In this document: piece by piece, positions 53,401 through 62,589 of the stretch
Layout: every line of letters starts with the position of its first letter
Numbering within the stretch: the first letter of the stretch is position 1
Source: Oscillospiraceae bacterium
Lineage (GTDB): Bacteria; Bacillota; Clostridia; Oscillospirales; Acutalibacteraceae
Direction: 5' to 3'
DNA length: 64,000 nucleotides
Assembly: GCA_902787025.1 (NCBI GenBank)
Contig: CADAER010000025.1
Location: 1-64,000, forward strand
The notes under the pieces: generated by a model
What the model was told of the DNA's origin: nothing
The model's input: the letters and a program-made list of their open reading frames with translations, nothing else
The model's database searches: none
Program-made: the position numbers and the translations under genes

Positions 53401-55297
53401 TTGTGTTCGCGACATTTCTCTCGCCGAAGAATTTAATACTGTCATAGCCGTTGAGCTTCGCGCTGTTTCCGTAAATAATATTGAATATTCTGCCGTCCGA
53501 GTCCGCGCGTATCGGGCTTCCCACTCTCGTGTCGCTCGTGCAGGCGATAAGGCACCATTTATACTGCTTGGAGCAGTTGAGGTCGCCTACCTTGTTCTCA
53601 CTGTTGCGAACGGATTTATACCGAACGTTTATGGTTCCGTTTGCGGTGTCGGGAGCGTCAAAAATATATTCGGGTTTTACGGTGTGGTCTCGGTCCTTGT
53701 CTATTTCCTGAACCTTTTCGATAATCCATTTCACGAGCGCCCAGATAAGCTGGAACGCGATTACAAGCACGGTCACGACAAGAAGGCCGATGCCCATCCA
53801 CGAAACAATCGAAAGCGCCGAAATGCAGAACGCGCTGAACGCCGTTTCAGCCGCGGCGCAGGCAACGCAGATTTTAAATGTAACCTCTGCCACGCCGACA
53901 AGCACGAAAGCCGCGCCTACGGCGATATCTATCCATTTGAGGACCATCTGTATGTCTTCGTCGATTTTGTCGAGACTGCTCGTCACGCCGAGAGACAGTT
54001 CCGCCTTCTGTTTTCTGACCGCGTCGGATGTGAACGCTATCTGCGCGTTTTCGATATCCTCGCCGTCTATATCCCAGAGCGAGACGGAAACTCCGTCGTT
54101 GTAGTTCTTTATTTCTTTTTTCGCGTTTTCGAGCTGCTCTTCGTAATCGGTAAGCTTCGTGTTTTCACCGAGATTCGCTATGGCGCTGACGAAGCCCGTG
54201 CGCGAAAGAATTTCAACCTGATTGTCGGTCATAGCCTCAACCACCGGGTAAAGCTGCATAAGGTCAACAGTCTCGGAGGTTTTTCTGCCGATGCTCAACA
54301 GCCAGTCGCCGAGCTTCATTCTGTCGTTGAAATCATACTGATTGAGCGTGTTGTATGCGGCGATGAAGAGCAGGTCGGTATCTTTTTCCTCAAGGTTTTC
54401 CATCTGTTCAACGGCGTTTTCCATTGAGTCGAACATTTCATTTTCGGTAATGTTTTTCTCGTTGTATCTCGCCGCCGCGTTTTCATAATATGTGGTGAAA
54501 TCCTGCAGGGCAGAAAAGAGTTTTTTCGCAAGGTCGTTATACTGCCTGTGAAGGTCGTCCTCTTCGTCTTCGGTAAGCCCCGCGTCAAAATCATCCCAGA
54601 GAGAACTCAGGCGTATTCTCTGCGCCCAGTTCGCCGTAAATGTGGACTGCGTGTCCATATCATAGTTGTTCTCATATGGCGCTATGCCGATATTGAGAAG
54701 ACCGAGCACATTGTTTACCGCGCCCGCGCTCGCTTTGACAAGCATTTTTACGAAGAAGTCAATATCCGCCTCGCCGTTCAGAATGTAGTCGCCGAGTTTC
54801 GTCTTGTTCTTGTCACCGATGTCGAACAGGTTGAGTCCCTTGTATGCTTCAAGCGCCTTGGGGCTTCCCATTTCATAATTCGCCGCGAACTCGTTTGCGG
54901 TTGAGAACAGCACCTGCGCCGTTCCCTGCTGCTGTGACGCGAGATAATTCTGAATACCCTTGTAGTCATACATCTGGTATCCCGTATCCATAGCCATCAT
55001 ACGGATATCCGTGAGCGCCTTGTCTTTATCCGTCGTTGTCTTGTAGCCGATATAGACGCTCTCGCCTGTGCCTGTGCCCGAGTTGAGGTCGGGTGAAAGG
55101 AAGGTGTAGCCGATGCTGTTGAAATACGCCTGCGCGTCGGAACCAGAGCCCTGATACATTTTTATATCCTGAACATACTGAACGGGAACGGTGGATTCCG
55201 CGAATGTTCCGAGTGTGCCCGCAAGAGCCGTGATAAGACCTACCGCTATGCAGAAAGCGGAGAACAGCAGACCTTTTCTTTTAATTTGCTGTTTCAT
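50450..55297 (-). CDS. Large exported protein with repeated MABP/beta-prism-like domains and central membrane helices
   Basis: The 1615-residue product starts at ATG 55297 (AAGGAGG upstream; the GTG at 55309 lies inside that site). The signal sequence ends near GTFAES (about residue 35). Residues about 38-110 are an MABP-like module (YVQDIKMYQG, SPDLNSGTGTG, YIGYKTTTDKDKALTDI). A helical region runs to about 450 and ends with AFTSDAVRK, the counterpart of the TSDALR motif in the smaller paralogs. Hydrophobic helices span about 450-525. The rest is a chain of related beta modules (NAGPPILADGLHV, NTGIDPGAPITEIMV, YVDMDLNKGVEGKSIYMGF). There is no C-terminal anchor. The assignment to the MABP fold rests on the DLNxG ... 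IYxGYK ... ITDI pattern. Its start overlaps the end of the beta-helix gene by 17 bp. Confidence 0.82.
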   Translation of the reverse strand: MKQQIKRKGLLFSAFCIAVGLITALAGTLGTFAESTVPVQYVQDIKMYQGSGSDAQAYFNSIGYTFLSPDLNSGTGTGESVYIGYKTTTDKDKALTDIRMMAMDTGYQMYDYKGIQNYLASQQQGTAQVLFSTANEFAANYEMGSPKALEAYKGLNLFDIGDKNKTKLGDYILNGEADIDFFVKMLVKASAGAVNNVLGLLNIGIAPYENNYDMDTQSTFTANWAQRIRLSSLWDDFDAGLTEDEEDDLHRQYNDLAKKLFSALQDFTTYYENAAARYNEKNITENEMFDSMENAVEQMENLEEKDTDLLFIAAYNTLNQYDFNDRMKLGDWLLSIGRKTSETVDLMQLYPVVEAMTDNQVEILSRTGFVSAIANLGENTKLTDYEEQLENAKKEIKNYNDGVSVSLWDIDGEDIENAQIAFTSDAVRKQKAELSLGVTSSLDKIDEDIQMVLKWIDIAVGAAFVLVGVAEVTFKICVACAAAETAFSAFCISALSIVSWMGIGLLVVTVLVIAFQLIWALVKWIIEKVQEIDKDRDHTVKPEYIFDAPDTANGTINVRYKSVRNSENKVGDLNCSKQYKWCLIACTSDTRVGSPIRADSDGRIFNIIYGNSAKLNGYDSIKFFGERNVANTNAFCEKDSVRGCYIHYRTDYSITNASPEPDSEGEKKEGSNSYIEDLIVSVGKTEAEAKAKILAKDKKFYILDANLSPGSSYATFVGYAITSDKNNAVRDIRVSPYAGKPEGTPTYRGSMLYSFVENVGAYVAVGDDKTRPQADALYYSKDENAGPPILADGLHVVNKFDKVKPGWEPVSLFGADYPYDFNIKLEDTPEETTPNGIYSGYTVRTVGAMAGHGCSYFYFEPETQYTSGTKYLSGFFFIGGRDYKKNDKNSHFDEKYENLVNYAKSIPHAVVIGGKDSYNMASSLNHSVDFGAGTGGYWLNLVYTYTYNPHRAVYDAAVYQGTLFSDSLPYTLSKKSSSGQQLNYIACSYIGQQSYKAGWISRYIGINNTFKDRGGVNFSISDINAVRAGHTTTSSFAQNVKYGFTVSGYIPTGLYVLGYTQGKEPIKLADVVITNKTIKGKSTANGIAYNVKGLKTLDNTDATGDFHSVQEMKNPHNATPFEFSYSSFFNNKTTETNPTEAGYGKQVTNLFIYLRNPEPAKPKYISALSVGTYSRAQYKEKNPGAKDEVLKAVDAVVDGQALNAAVAGCTDEVVYTNFAIANQSDAWYNKRSIVFEGNAAESPPENNVAAYIGVTRTDKKELAITGVLLYQYNDSDAPDELKIEKVVYKCAGTQAAIEMNGKKYFLYYTTNTGIDPGAPITEIMVDNSPMAPGYATNRAYDKNHTAPYGNPNQTNFIHLKYDKEDRDIYTKLYIGTGNNRRAALCDLLSQGCYEYVDMDLNKGVEGKSIYMGFRSKHIDWASIDESATEAKRQEAIEKALTEAVYDIVITRQEEFRPQGFVGENRVYYYPVSDKDLTGGAGDKIYMYYCCPYYSKNYNDKNGASTVLPQDAFTGYYSQIGMSNYDRVPYNTSLAGAAGSNKSVIRWEYVMFSDNSRPANPNAGTVAYSYADNCALDNRVTIFAQRSDGSVKPGAEITGGYLTETEKQGTLKYTKN

Positions 55298-57650
55298 TTT
55301 TACGGGCACCTCCTTTTTTCTTTTTGTAAATCAACGCGGCGGCAACAGCCGCGACAGCCGCCGCGGGTATGCCGACAAGCACAACCATCCTGTGTCCTCC
55401 GAAAAGAGTCGCCGTCACTACGGGAGTGTCAAGTTCCTGTTCGGAGACGAATTCCATCGTGCCGTTTTCGGGGTGGAAATACCGCAGCTGGTATTCGGTG
55501 ATGTGCTTAGAAACGGAAACCGCTCCTCTGTCGCCGCGGTAAAAATATATTTCCGAGCCTTCGTACAGACCGCATGACTCAAAGAACGTGTCTTTCTGTG
55601 AGCTGTTTGTGTCGTCAAGGCACAGATTCGGTCCGTTGTAAGACGCTTTGTTGTCTTTGATAATCATTTTGCCGCCTAGCGAAATCGTGTTTTCCTCATA
55701 AACATAAACCGCGCCGCAGCTTCCCGAACGGTTGCCCGTTATGGTGTCGTCCTGAAGAACAACGCCGTTGCGCCCGACAAACACGGCTCCGCCGTAGGTG
55801 CCGGCTTTGTTTTCATACATACCGCAGTTTTCGACAAGAATCGGTTTTGTGTCTGCGCCAATGCCGTTGATATAGAGCGCTCCTCCGTTCTCTCCCGTTA
55901 CACTGCGTCTGAAAGTGCAGTTCGTGATTTTATATCTCGACTTTCCTTTAAATGCGAAGATATAGGCCGCGCCGCCGAAATCTTCGCAGACATTTCCGGT
56001 AAACAGGCAGTTGTTTATTTCGCAGTCAATCGGTCCGTCGGCGTCGTAGTCGCTGAGGTAAATGGCGCCTCCGCTGTCCTCGCTGTAACAATCCTGGAAT
56101 ATTACATTGTCAAGTCTTATTGTGCATGATTTCTTGGGGGCGGCAATTCCTCCGCCGTTGCACTCGTCATAACTGTCAATGGTCTGGCAGAAGAAGATGC
56201 GGCAGTCTTTCATATTGAGCTTCGAACCGTCTTTGAGAAGGATTGCTCCGCCGTCTTCGTCCGATGTGCATTTGTAAATCGTGCCGCCGAACATATTGAA
56301 TGTTGCGTTCGGTCTCACGTGAACGCCGCCCGCTCCGTTTTCGCTCGCGCCGCCCGTGATAACTCCGCCTAAAATGCCGTCGTAGCCCTTGCATTCGGGG
56401 TTGCTGTCCTTTATGGTGAAAACCGCTCCGTCGCCTACATAGATAACCTCGCCGTCATCCGTCTGTTTGCCGTTCCTCGCGCGGTTTATATAATGCCCGT
56501 TCAGGTCAATCGTAACTGTCGAATTGTTCGGAACAATAAGACGCTCGTCCTTATCGTAGTTTGAGCCGAGCACAATCTCGACGCCGGAGCCAGATGCCGC
56601 GTATGCTTTCGCTGCGTTCCAGGCCGCTTCCGCCGAGTTGTGTTTTTCCATCTTCGTCATTCTGCCGCCGCTGAAAACCTGAACCACCGACTCGGCAGTG
56701 TTCTTTATGATTATTTCGCCGTTCGACCCGAGAATAAGGGCGTCTCCCTCCTTCGCCGGCTTGAAAACAGCGGTGGGAGTGCCTGTGTTGTATGTATTGT
56801 ATTTCATAACGGCAGCCGGGTTGTTGCCCTCGCCCGAAAGCGAAATCTTTTCGTTGCAGGTGAGCTTGCCCGAAAGCGTTATGTATCTCGCGAGACTCGA
56901 ATGAATATCGTCGTTCTGACCGTCAACAAGGTTGCCCGAAACAGTCGGCGAACCGCTGATATTGAAATCGCCCGCGTTGAATATTCCGCCGCCGTAACCC
57001 GTCGCGGCGTTTTCCTGAATTTTTACATTGTCGATAATTGTCTTTTTGATATTGCCTACGGATTTTATATATGAACCTTCCTCAATTGTGACGGTGCAGC
57101 CCGTCGCGTTGTATATGCCGCCGCCGTTGCGCGAGCGGTTGTGATGTATGACGCCGCCCTTTACAGTCAGCGTGCCGTATGAGGAATCCGATGAACCGTT
57201 GTAGATTCCTCCGCCGCAGCCGTAAGTGTTGTCGGTCGCCTTGTTGTTGTAAATCGTGCCGCCCTCTATGGTAGTGTTGCCGTAGTTGCAGATTCCGCCG
57301 CCGTTGAGCGCCGCTCCGCCCCTGATTTCGCCCGCGTTTGTGCCGGATGTGTCTTTGAGAACAAATGTCGCGCCCGGCATAACGGTTATGACGCTGCCGC
57401 CCTCGACGCATACGGCAAGACCTCTGTCAAGCGTTTTGCCGTTCAGGTCGAAGGTTACTGTTTTTCCTTCGGGGACGACAAGACCGTGAGTGATCGTCAG
57501 ACTCATTGACAGTCTTATGTCGCCGCCCTTATTGAAATTGTTTATGAGAGCGGTTTCCGTTCCCGCCTGGATAACCGCGGAGACTCCGACGGACATTGCC
57601 GTCAGAAGAATAATCGCCGAGAGCAGAAACGGAATTATTCTGTGTTTCAA
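55281..57650 (-). CDS. Exported right-handed beta-helix protein with C-terminal membrane anchor
   Basis: The product has 789 residues from the TTG at 57650, which has GAGGTG at 6-7 nt and opens a good signal peptide (RIIPFLLSAIILLTAMSVGV). A TTG 12 codons upstream lacks a site. Most of the protein consists of beta-helix coils with GGGI/GGA turns (NGGGICNYGN, YGCGGGIYNG, DSGGAIYLSDYD), as in pectate-lyase-like or Pmp-type proteins; no catalytic residues can be assigned. A membrane helix (VVLVGIPAAAVAAVAAALI) and KKKKGG end the protein, with no LPXTG motif. It lies between two beta-prism genes in the operon, so it probably works with them. Confidence 0.83.
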   Translation of the reverse strand: MKHRIIPFLLSAIILLTAMSVGVSAVIQAGTETALINNFNKGGDIRLSMSLTITHGLVVPEGKTVTFDLNGKTLDRGLAVCVEGGSVITVMPGATFVLKDTSGTNAGEIRGGAALNGGGICNYGNTTIEGGTIYNNKATDNTYGCGGGIYNGSSDSSYGTLTVKGGVIHHNRSRNGGGIYNATGCTVTIEEGSYIKSVGNIKKTIIDNVKIQENAATGYGGGIFNAGDFNISGSPTVSGNLVDGQNDDIHSSLARYITLSGKLTCNEKISLSGEGNNPAAVMKYNTYNTGTPTAVFKPAKEGDALILGSNGEIIIKNTAESVVQVFSGGRMTKMEKHNSAEAAWNAAKAYAASGSGVEIVLGSNYDKDERLIVPNNSTVTIDLNGHYINRARNGKQTDDGEVIYVGDGAVFTIKDSNPECKGYDGILGGVITGGASENGAGGVHVRPNATFNMFGGTIYKCTSDEDGGAILLKDGSKLNMKDCRIFFCQTIDSYDECNGGGIAAPKKSCTIRLDNVIFQDCYSEDSGGAIYLSDYDADGPIDCEINNCLFTGNVCEDFGGAAYIFAFKGKSRYKITNCTFRRSVTGENGGALYINGIGADTKPILVENCGMYENKAGTYGGAVFVGRNGVVLQDDTITGNRSGSCGAVYVYEENTISLGGKMIIKDNKASYNGPNLCLDDTNSSQKDTFFESCGLYEGSEIYFYRGDRGAVSVSKHITEYQLRYFHPENGTMEFVSEQELDTPVVTATLFGGHRMVVLVGIPAAAVAAVAAALIYKKKKGGARKNETAN

Positions 57651-57704
57651 CTGATACACCTCGCTTAGAAGTGAGATTGTTTTCAATCCGCGGGAAAAAG
57701 CGGA

Positions 57705-60155
57705 TTACGCGGCAGCTGCTTCTCTCTTTTTCTTTCTCGCCGCTTTTGTTACAAAAGCTGAGATAACAGCGCCCGCCACAATGCCGCAGGAGCCTGCCGC
57801 AGCAAGCGTGCCTGTGGAGAAATTCGACGCCGCCGTGTCTGGAGCCGAGGAGCCGCCCTCGGTTTTGAAATAGATCATCACGCTCGGCGCGTCATTGTTC
57901 CAGTCGTAAAGCCCGCTGTTGAGGTTGAAAGCGGAGCCCGAGCCGAACAGATGAACACCCGTTGTGTATCCGGGAGGAACGTCTGTGTCGTCAACCTTGA
58001 CAAGAAGAGTGTCCGCGAGAATCGGGGCGAATGACTGACTCTTCTGCGCGTAGAGCGCCAGCCATTGTTTGCCGACATCGCCGTTCATATCGGCGAAAAT
58101 GCCGGATGTGCCGTAGTATTCCGCGCTCTCCTGTCTGTTGCACTCAACCGCCGTGTAGTAGACGGAAAGATTCTTGATAACTATTTTTTCGCCTTTTTCG
58201 TTGTAGGCGGTGATATCCTTTTCCTCAACCATATATTTCGGAATCGGCGTGAACTCAACCTTATAGTAATTCACGAGGTCCTGATATGTCAGGTATGTTG
58301 ACAGCGCCGCGAGGGCGACCATCGCTATTGAGAAGCCGATTGACAGATATCTGCACAGCTTGCCCTGCTCGGCGATTCTCGCCACTCTGCCTTCATACTG
58401 CCTGGCTTTGTTGCCCATTGTGCGTATGTAATTGCTTCTGAGGTCAATCAGGTAGTCCTGCAGGTTCATATACTCCTGACTTGACATCGTTTTGCCTATT
58501 TCCGATACCATCGCGTAGCCCGCTTTTTCACAGCACCACTTGGTAACTTCAATGTCCGCCCGGATGGCGTTTGCCATTGCCTGAAATTCTCGGTATTTGT
58601 TTACAAGTCCCATATAAACGGAAAGTGAAATGCCGAGACCCGCCGCGGAAGCGATTGTGGCGCTTATTGAAAGAAGAGTCCACCAGTTCAGCGGGAAGGC
58701 GGAAGGATTGTCGCTGTTGAGATTCTTCTGGGCGAACTCCGCGCGAATGGCGTCGCTCGTCATTGCTACGCCGCCTTTCTGGTAAAGGTCTCTGTTCACG
58801 CCGTCATAAACGGATATTTCGTCGATTTCCTCCATTACCTCGTCTTCATACGCATCCGAAATAGTTCCCGCGATAACGACAAGGTCGGAGAGCGAAACAA
58901 AGTCGAGACCCGCTCTCTGTCCGTCCGACAGAGAAGCGACAAGCGGATAAAGCTTTGTTATATCTTCCTCAATATCTTCATAAGGCTGCGTGAAGAAATC
59001 GAAAAGAGTGCCGTCGCCGTAGCCGACATTTTCAAGATATTCTTTTACAATAATATCGGTAAGGCTGTTCGCGAACGCCTCGCCGTTGAGTTCCGCCTCG
59101 GCGGTTATCCTTGCGTAAGCGTCGAGCTGTTTTTCATCCGCCGTAGTTATGTCGAAGTTTTCGAGAATTTCCTTGTCCTCGTCAGACAGAATCTCGAATT
59201 TTTCAATATCCTCTTCGGCCTCGCCCGCTTTAAGAAGCTGCTCCCTGAATGTCTCCCAAAGAGCGAGAATCTTTTTCGCGTCGTCCTGATACATAAGGGC
59301 GAGTTCCTTCTCCGCATCTGTGGGGAGCATATCCATAGCGTCGATAAGATCTTCATAGGTTATTGAAGTGAAGCGGTCAACCCAGGAATCATCTTCCGTA
59401 TCCGTCGCCTTGACGATAAGCCTCTCAATAAGCAGAATCGCGTTGCCGTTGCCCTGGGCGAGTATTGTGAGAATATCCGTGTGCTTTCTCTTTTCCTTTT
59501 TGGGAAGAGCGCTGTATTTTTTGGTGCTAAGTTCAACAGCGTCGGTTCCTTTTTTCTCGGATGCCGAAAGAAGGTTGTATTCGCTTAAACCCATTTCATA
59601 TTTCGTTTCGTTGAGAAGCAGGTCGCCGAGACCTCTGTCGCTGCAGTCATCGTCGGTGAATTTATTGAGCAGGTCGTGAATATACCGCGCCCTCGCCTTG
59701 TTTTCTTCATTTGAGGAGTTGTAATTCGCCCTGTATTCCTTTATCGCGACAAGGAAGTTGTCAACAAAGGGGATAATCTGGCTTTTCATCTGCCCTTCCA
59801 TAAGAGCGTCATACGCCGCGGCGGAATATCCGCCTTTCATATTCATAAGAGCAAGGTCGGTTATCGCCTCGCTTCTCTTTGTCGTGGTTTTGTAGCCCAT
59901 AAGGACGGCTTTGTCGCCCTTTGAGCCCCAGCCGCCGCCCGCGTCCTGATTGAGGTCCACGGGATTGCCGTTCTCATCTTTCAGGATTATATATCCTTTG
60001 AGCGATTCAAGCGCCTTTTCGGCGTTTTCTCCCATGCCGATTTTAACCTCGCTTATGTATTCGGGAACAGAGTCCGCGAACACCTGAGCGGGCATAACGG
60101 CGACAATAAGAACCGCCAGCAATATCGATGTGATTATAAAAGATAATCTTTTCAT
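57705..60155 (-). CDS. Exported membrane protein of the MABP/beta-prism-like paralog family (third copy)
   Basis: The product has 816 residues; AAGGGA lies 8 nt before the ATG. Residues 1-27 are a signal peptide ending QVFADS. Residues 29-105 are an MABP-like module: YISEVKIGMG, PVDLNQDAGGG, LMGYKTTTKR, AITDLALMNMKGGYS. A helical region (110-450) ends with QKGGVAMTSDAIR. Membrane helices lie at about 498-522 and 612-635. A second beta domain follows (YYKVEFTPIP, FADMNGDVGKQWLALYAQK, HLFGSGSAFNLNS). A last membrane helix (about 775-800) ends in KAARKKKREAAAA. Topology is probably outside-in-outside-in. It is the intact reference copy for the family. Function unknown. Confidence 0.83.
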   Translation of the reverse strand: MKRLSFIITSILLAVLIVAVMPAQVFADSVPEYISEVKIGMGENAEKALESLKGYIILKDENGNPVDLNQDAGGGWGSKGDKAVLMGYKTTTKRSEAITDLALMNMKGGYSAAAYDALMEGQMKSQIIPFVDNFLVAIKEYRANYNSSNEENKARARYIHDLLNKFTDDDCSDRGLGDLLLNETKYEMGLSEYNLLSASEKKGTDAVELSTKKYSALPKKEKRKHTDILTILAQGNGNAILLIERLIVKATDTEDDSWVDRFTSITYEDLIDAMDMLPTDAEKELALMYQDDAKKILALWETFREQLLKAGEAEEDIEKFEILSDEDKEILENFDITTADEKQLDAYARITAEAELNGEAFANSLTDIIVKEYLENVGYGDGTLFDFFTQPYEDIEEDITKLYPLVASLSDGQRAGLDFVSLSDLVVIAGTISDAYEDEVMEEIDEISVYDGVNRDLYQKGGVAMTSDAIRAEFAQKNLNSDNPSAFPLNWWTLLSISATIASAAGLGISLSVYMGLVNKYREFQAMANAIRADIEVTKWCCEKAGYAMVSEIGKTMSSQEYMNLQDYLIDLRSNYIRTMGNKARQYEGRVARIAEQGKLCRYLSIGFSIAMVALAALSTYLTYQDLVNYYKVEFTPIPKYMVEEKDITAYNEKGEKIVIKNLSVYYTAVECNRQESAEYYGTSGIFADMNGDVGKQWLALYAQKSQSFAPILADTLLVKVDDTDVPPGYTTGVHLFGSGSAFNLNSGLYDWNNDAPSVMIYFKTEGGSSAPDTAASNFSTGTLAAAGSCGIVAGAVISAFVTKAARKKKREAAAA

Positions 60156-62559
60156 AACAAATCCCTTTGAAATTCTGAATTACGCCGCCGCTTTTCCGCT
60201 TTTCTTTCTGCCGACTGCGGCTGCCGCGATGCCTGAAATCAACGCTCCGAATGGCTAAATTGCCCGCGGTGAAGTTCGAGCCTGACGCGCCGGCGGATGA
60301 GGAGTCTGTCTTGTAATAAACCATAACGGATGGCGCGTCCTTGTTCCAGTCGTAAATCTCGCTGTTGAGGTTGAACGCCGAGCCCGAGCCGAACATATGA
60401 ATACCGGTCGTGTAGCCCGCGGGAATATCCTTGTCGTCAACCTTTACAAGCAGTGATTTCGCAAGTATGGGCGCCTTGTCTTCGTTTTTCTCGGCGTAGA
60501 GGGCGAGCCACTGCCTGCCGATATCGCCGTTCATATCCGCGCAGGTGCCGAGCATGCCGAACAGTTCGTCGTCAGCTGTTCTGTTGGTTTCAACAGCCTT
60601 GTAATAAGCCGCCTGATTCTTGAAAACCGTCTTGTTGCCGTATGCATCATACGCGTAAATGTCTTTTTCATCAATAATATAGTGAGGAATCGGCGTGAAT
60701 TCAACCTTGTAGTATGCAACCATTTCTCTGTATGTCAGGAAAGTCGCCAGCGCCGTCAGAAGAACCATCGCCACCGTGAAACTTATCAGAATTTTATTGC
60801 AGAAAGCCGATTTGCCCATCAGCACCCGTTCGCTTTCCTTGTATTGCGCGCTTTTTGGAATCAGGAGGTCATAAGCTCTTTTGGTGGGCCTGGTAAAATT
60901 ATTCAGCTCGGCTTCCCATTGCAGCGTTTCATTGTTTATATAGCGTCCGAAGTTGCTGACTATAAATTTGTGCTCCTCGGTAACCTGCTTCGAAGCGGCT
61001 CTGAGCGCCTTCGAGGTAATACCCTTGAGAACAGCCGAACCGACAAATCCTACCAGCGACACGCCGGCGAAAACATAAAGCACAGCGGGGCCCGCGCCGA
61101 GAGTAAAGGAATCGGGAATCTCTTCCTTCAAAGCCGCTTTCTTGCGCAGGGCGTCGCTTGTGAGCGCTACGCCGCCCTTCTGAAATACCGCGCGGTCAAC
61201 TCCCTTGTAGAGAGATTCGCTGTCGATTTTGTCAAGCGCGCTTTTGTCGAACGCATCCTTGTCAATCTCAGCCATAAGAACAAGGTCTTTCAATGAAACA
61301 AAGTCGAGACCCGCTCTCTGACCGTCGCTCAGAGCGGCGACTACCGGGTAAAGCTCGGTTAAATCGTCGAAATCGCGCGAGAAGAAATCGAGCAGAGTGC
61401 CGTCGCCGTATTCACAGGCTTTGAGATATTCGCAGACAGCTACCGTCGATGCGCTGTCAACGAATTTTATCTGCTTTGATGTGTATTCGGTATAAGCATT
61501 CGCGAGGTCGATATAGTCATCCATATCGGCGCTGTCGGATTTGAAACTCTCTATTCTTTCGGTAAGGGCTTCAATTTCGGCATTGCTTAATTTTTCTACC
61601 GTTTCAGCCGCTTTGTCCTGCGATTTTATTTCATCCTGGAAATCCTTGATTTTGACAAGAAGTCTTTTCGCGTCGTCTTCATAGAGCCTGTCCAATTCGT
61701 TTTCCGCTTCGGTCGGAAGCATACTCATCATACCCGCGTATGCTTTAACCAGAGAATTATAGGACATATCCGAAATGCGTTCAATCCAGGAGTCTTCTTC
61801 GGTGTCGGATGCCCTGACCAGAAGATTCTCGATAGCTATTGTGCTCTCGCCGTTTGACTGCGCGAGTATCGTGACTATGTCGGCGTGCTTTTTCTTTTCC
61901 GCGTCCGAAAGCTTCGCGTAAGCCTTGTCGCTTTCCTTGAGGATGTCGGTCTTTTCCTTTTCCTCGGCGGAAAGAGCGTTGTATGCTTTCAGACCCATTT
62001 CGTATTTCGTTTCGTTCATGAGCAGTTCACCGAGAGCCGCTCCGCCGCAGTCATCATCCGTGAACTTGTTGAGAGCAAGACGGACATACTGCGCCCTGTG
62101 TCTGTTCAGAGCGATTCCGCCGGCCAGGTTTTCCCTGTATTCTTTTATTGTCGTAATAAAACTGTCAACAAGCGGAATAATCTGACTTTTGATGTTTGAC
62201 TCCAGAAGAGCATCGTATTCCTGAACGGAGTAGCCGCCTTTCATATTCATAAGAGCGAGGTCTGTTATCGCTTCGTTTTTGTCTGTTGTGGTTTTATAGC
62301 CGAGATATACTACCTTGTCGCCCTTTGAGCCCCAGCCGCCACCCGCGTTGTCGTTGAGATCAACGGGGTTGCCCTTGTCATCAGACAGGATTTTATAACC
62401 CTTGAGCGCGGCTTCGGCGTCTTCCTTCTCTTTGCCCATGCCGATTTTTACTTCGCTTATGTATTCGGGAAGAGCATCGGCGAACACCTGCGCGGGCATA
62501 ACCGCCGCCGTAAGCAGTGCGAGAATTATCGCGGTGATTATAATCGTGATTTTTTTCAT
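60043..62559 (-). CDS. MABP/beta-prism-like membrane protein (second copy), frameshifted at its C-terminus
   Basis: Same layout as its neighbours: signal peptide ending QVFADA, MABP-like module (YISEVKIGMGK, YLGYKTTTDK, AITDLALMNMKGGYS), helical region, QKGGVALTSDALR, two membrane helices, and the second beta domain with FGSGSAFNLNS. GGGAGG lies 8 nt before the ATG. After SNFTAGNLA (near 60262) the frame breaks. The first copy has AGGAGLAFGALVS there, while here FGALISGIAAAAVGRKKSG continues in another frame to a stop at 60180-60182. Aligned to the first copy, 23 nt are missing. As written, the frame instead runs 113 bp into the start of the third copy, replacing the membrane anchor with a basic tail. 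Residues before the break look intact. Confidence 0.8.
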   Translation of the reverse strand: MKKITIIITAIILALLTAAVMPAQVFADALPEYISEVKIGMGKEKEDAEAALKGYKILSDDKGNPVDLNDNAGGGWGSKGDKVVYLGYKTTTDKNEAITDLALMNMKGGYSVQEYDALLESNIKSQIIPLVDSFITTIKEYRENLAGGIALNRHRAQYVRLALNKFTDDDCGGAALGELLMNETKYEMGLKAYNALSAEEKEKTDILKESDKAYAKLSDAEKKKHADIVTILAQSNGESTIAIENLLVRASDTEEDSWIERISDMSYNSLVKAYAGMMSMLPTEAENELDRLYEDDAKRLLVKIKDFQDEIKSQDKAAETVEKLSNAEIEALTERIESFKSDSADMDDYIDLANAYTEYTSKQIKFVDSASTVAVCEYLKACEYGDGTLLDFFSRDFDDLTELYPVVAALSDGQRAGLDFVSLKDLVLMAEIDKDAFDKSALDKIDSESLYKGVDRAVFQKGGVALTSDALRKKAALKEEIPDSFTLGAGPAVLYVFAGVSLVGFVGSAVLKGITSKALRAASKQVTEEHKFIVSNFGRYINNETLQWEAELNNFTRPTKRAYDLLIPKSAQYKESERVLMGKSAFCNKILISFTVAMVLLTALATFLTYREMVAYYKVEFTPIPHYIIDEKDIYAYDAYGNKTVFKNQAAYYKAVETNRTADDELFGMLGTCADMNGDIGRQWLALYAEKNEDKAPILAKSLLVKVDDKDIPAGYTTGIHMFGSGSAFNLNSEIYDWNKDAPSVMVYYKTDSSSAGASGSNFTAGNLAIRSVDFRHRGSRSRQKEKRKSGGVIQNFKGICYEKIIFYNHIDIAGGSYCRRYARSGVRGLCSRIHKRG

Positions 62560-62589
62560 ATTACTTGTCCTCCCTGAGGATTCCTTTGC

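Noticed and set aside
52574..54427. 617-codon plus-strand reading frame
   Set aside because: It lies antisense within the 1615-residue beta-prism gene, has no ribosome site or domain signature, and reflects codon bias of the real gene.
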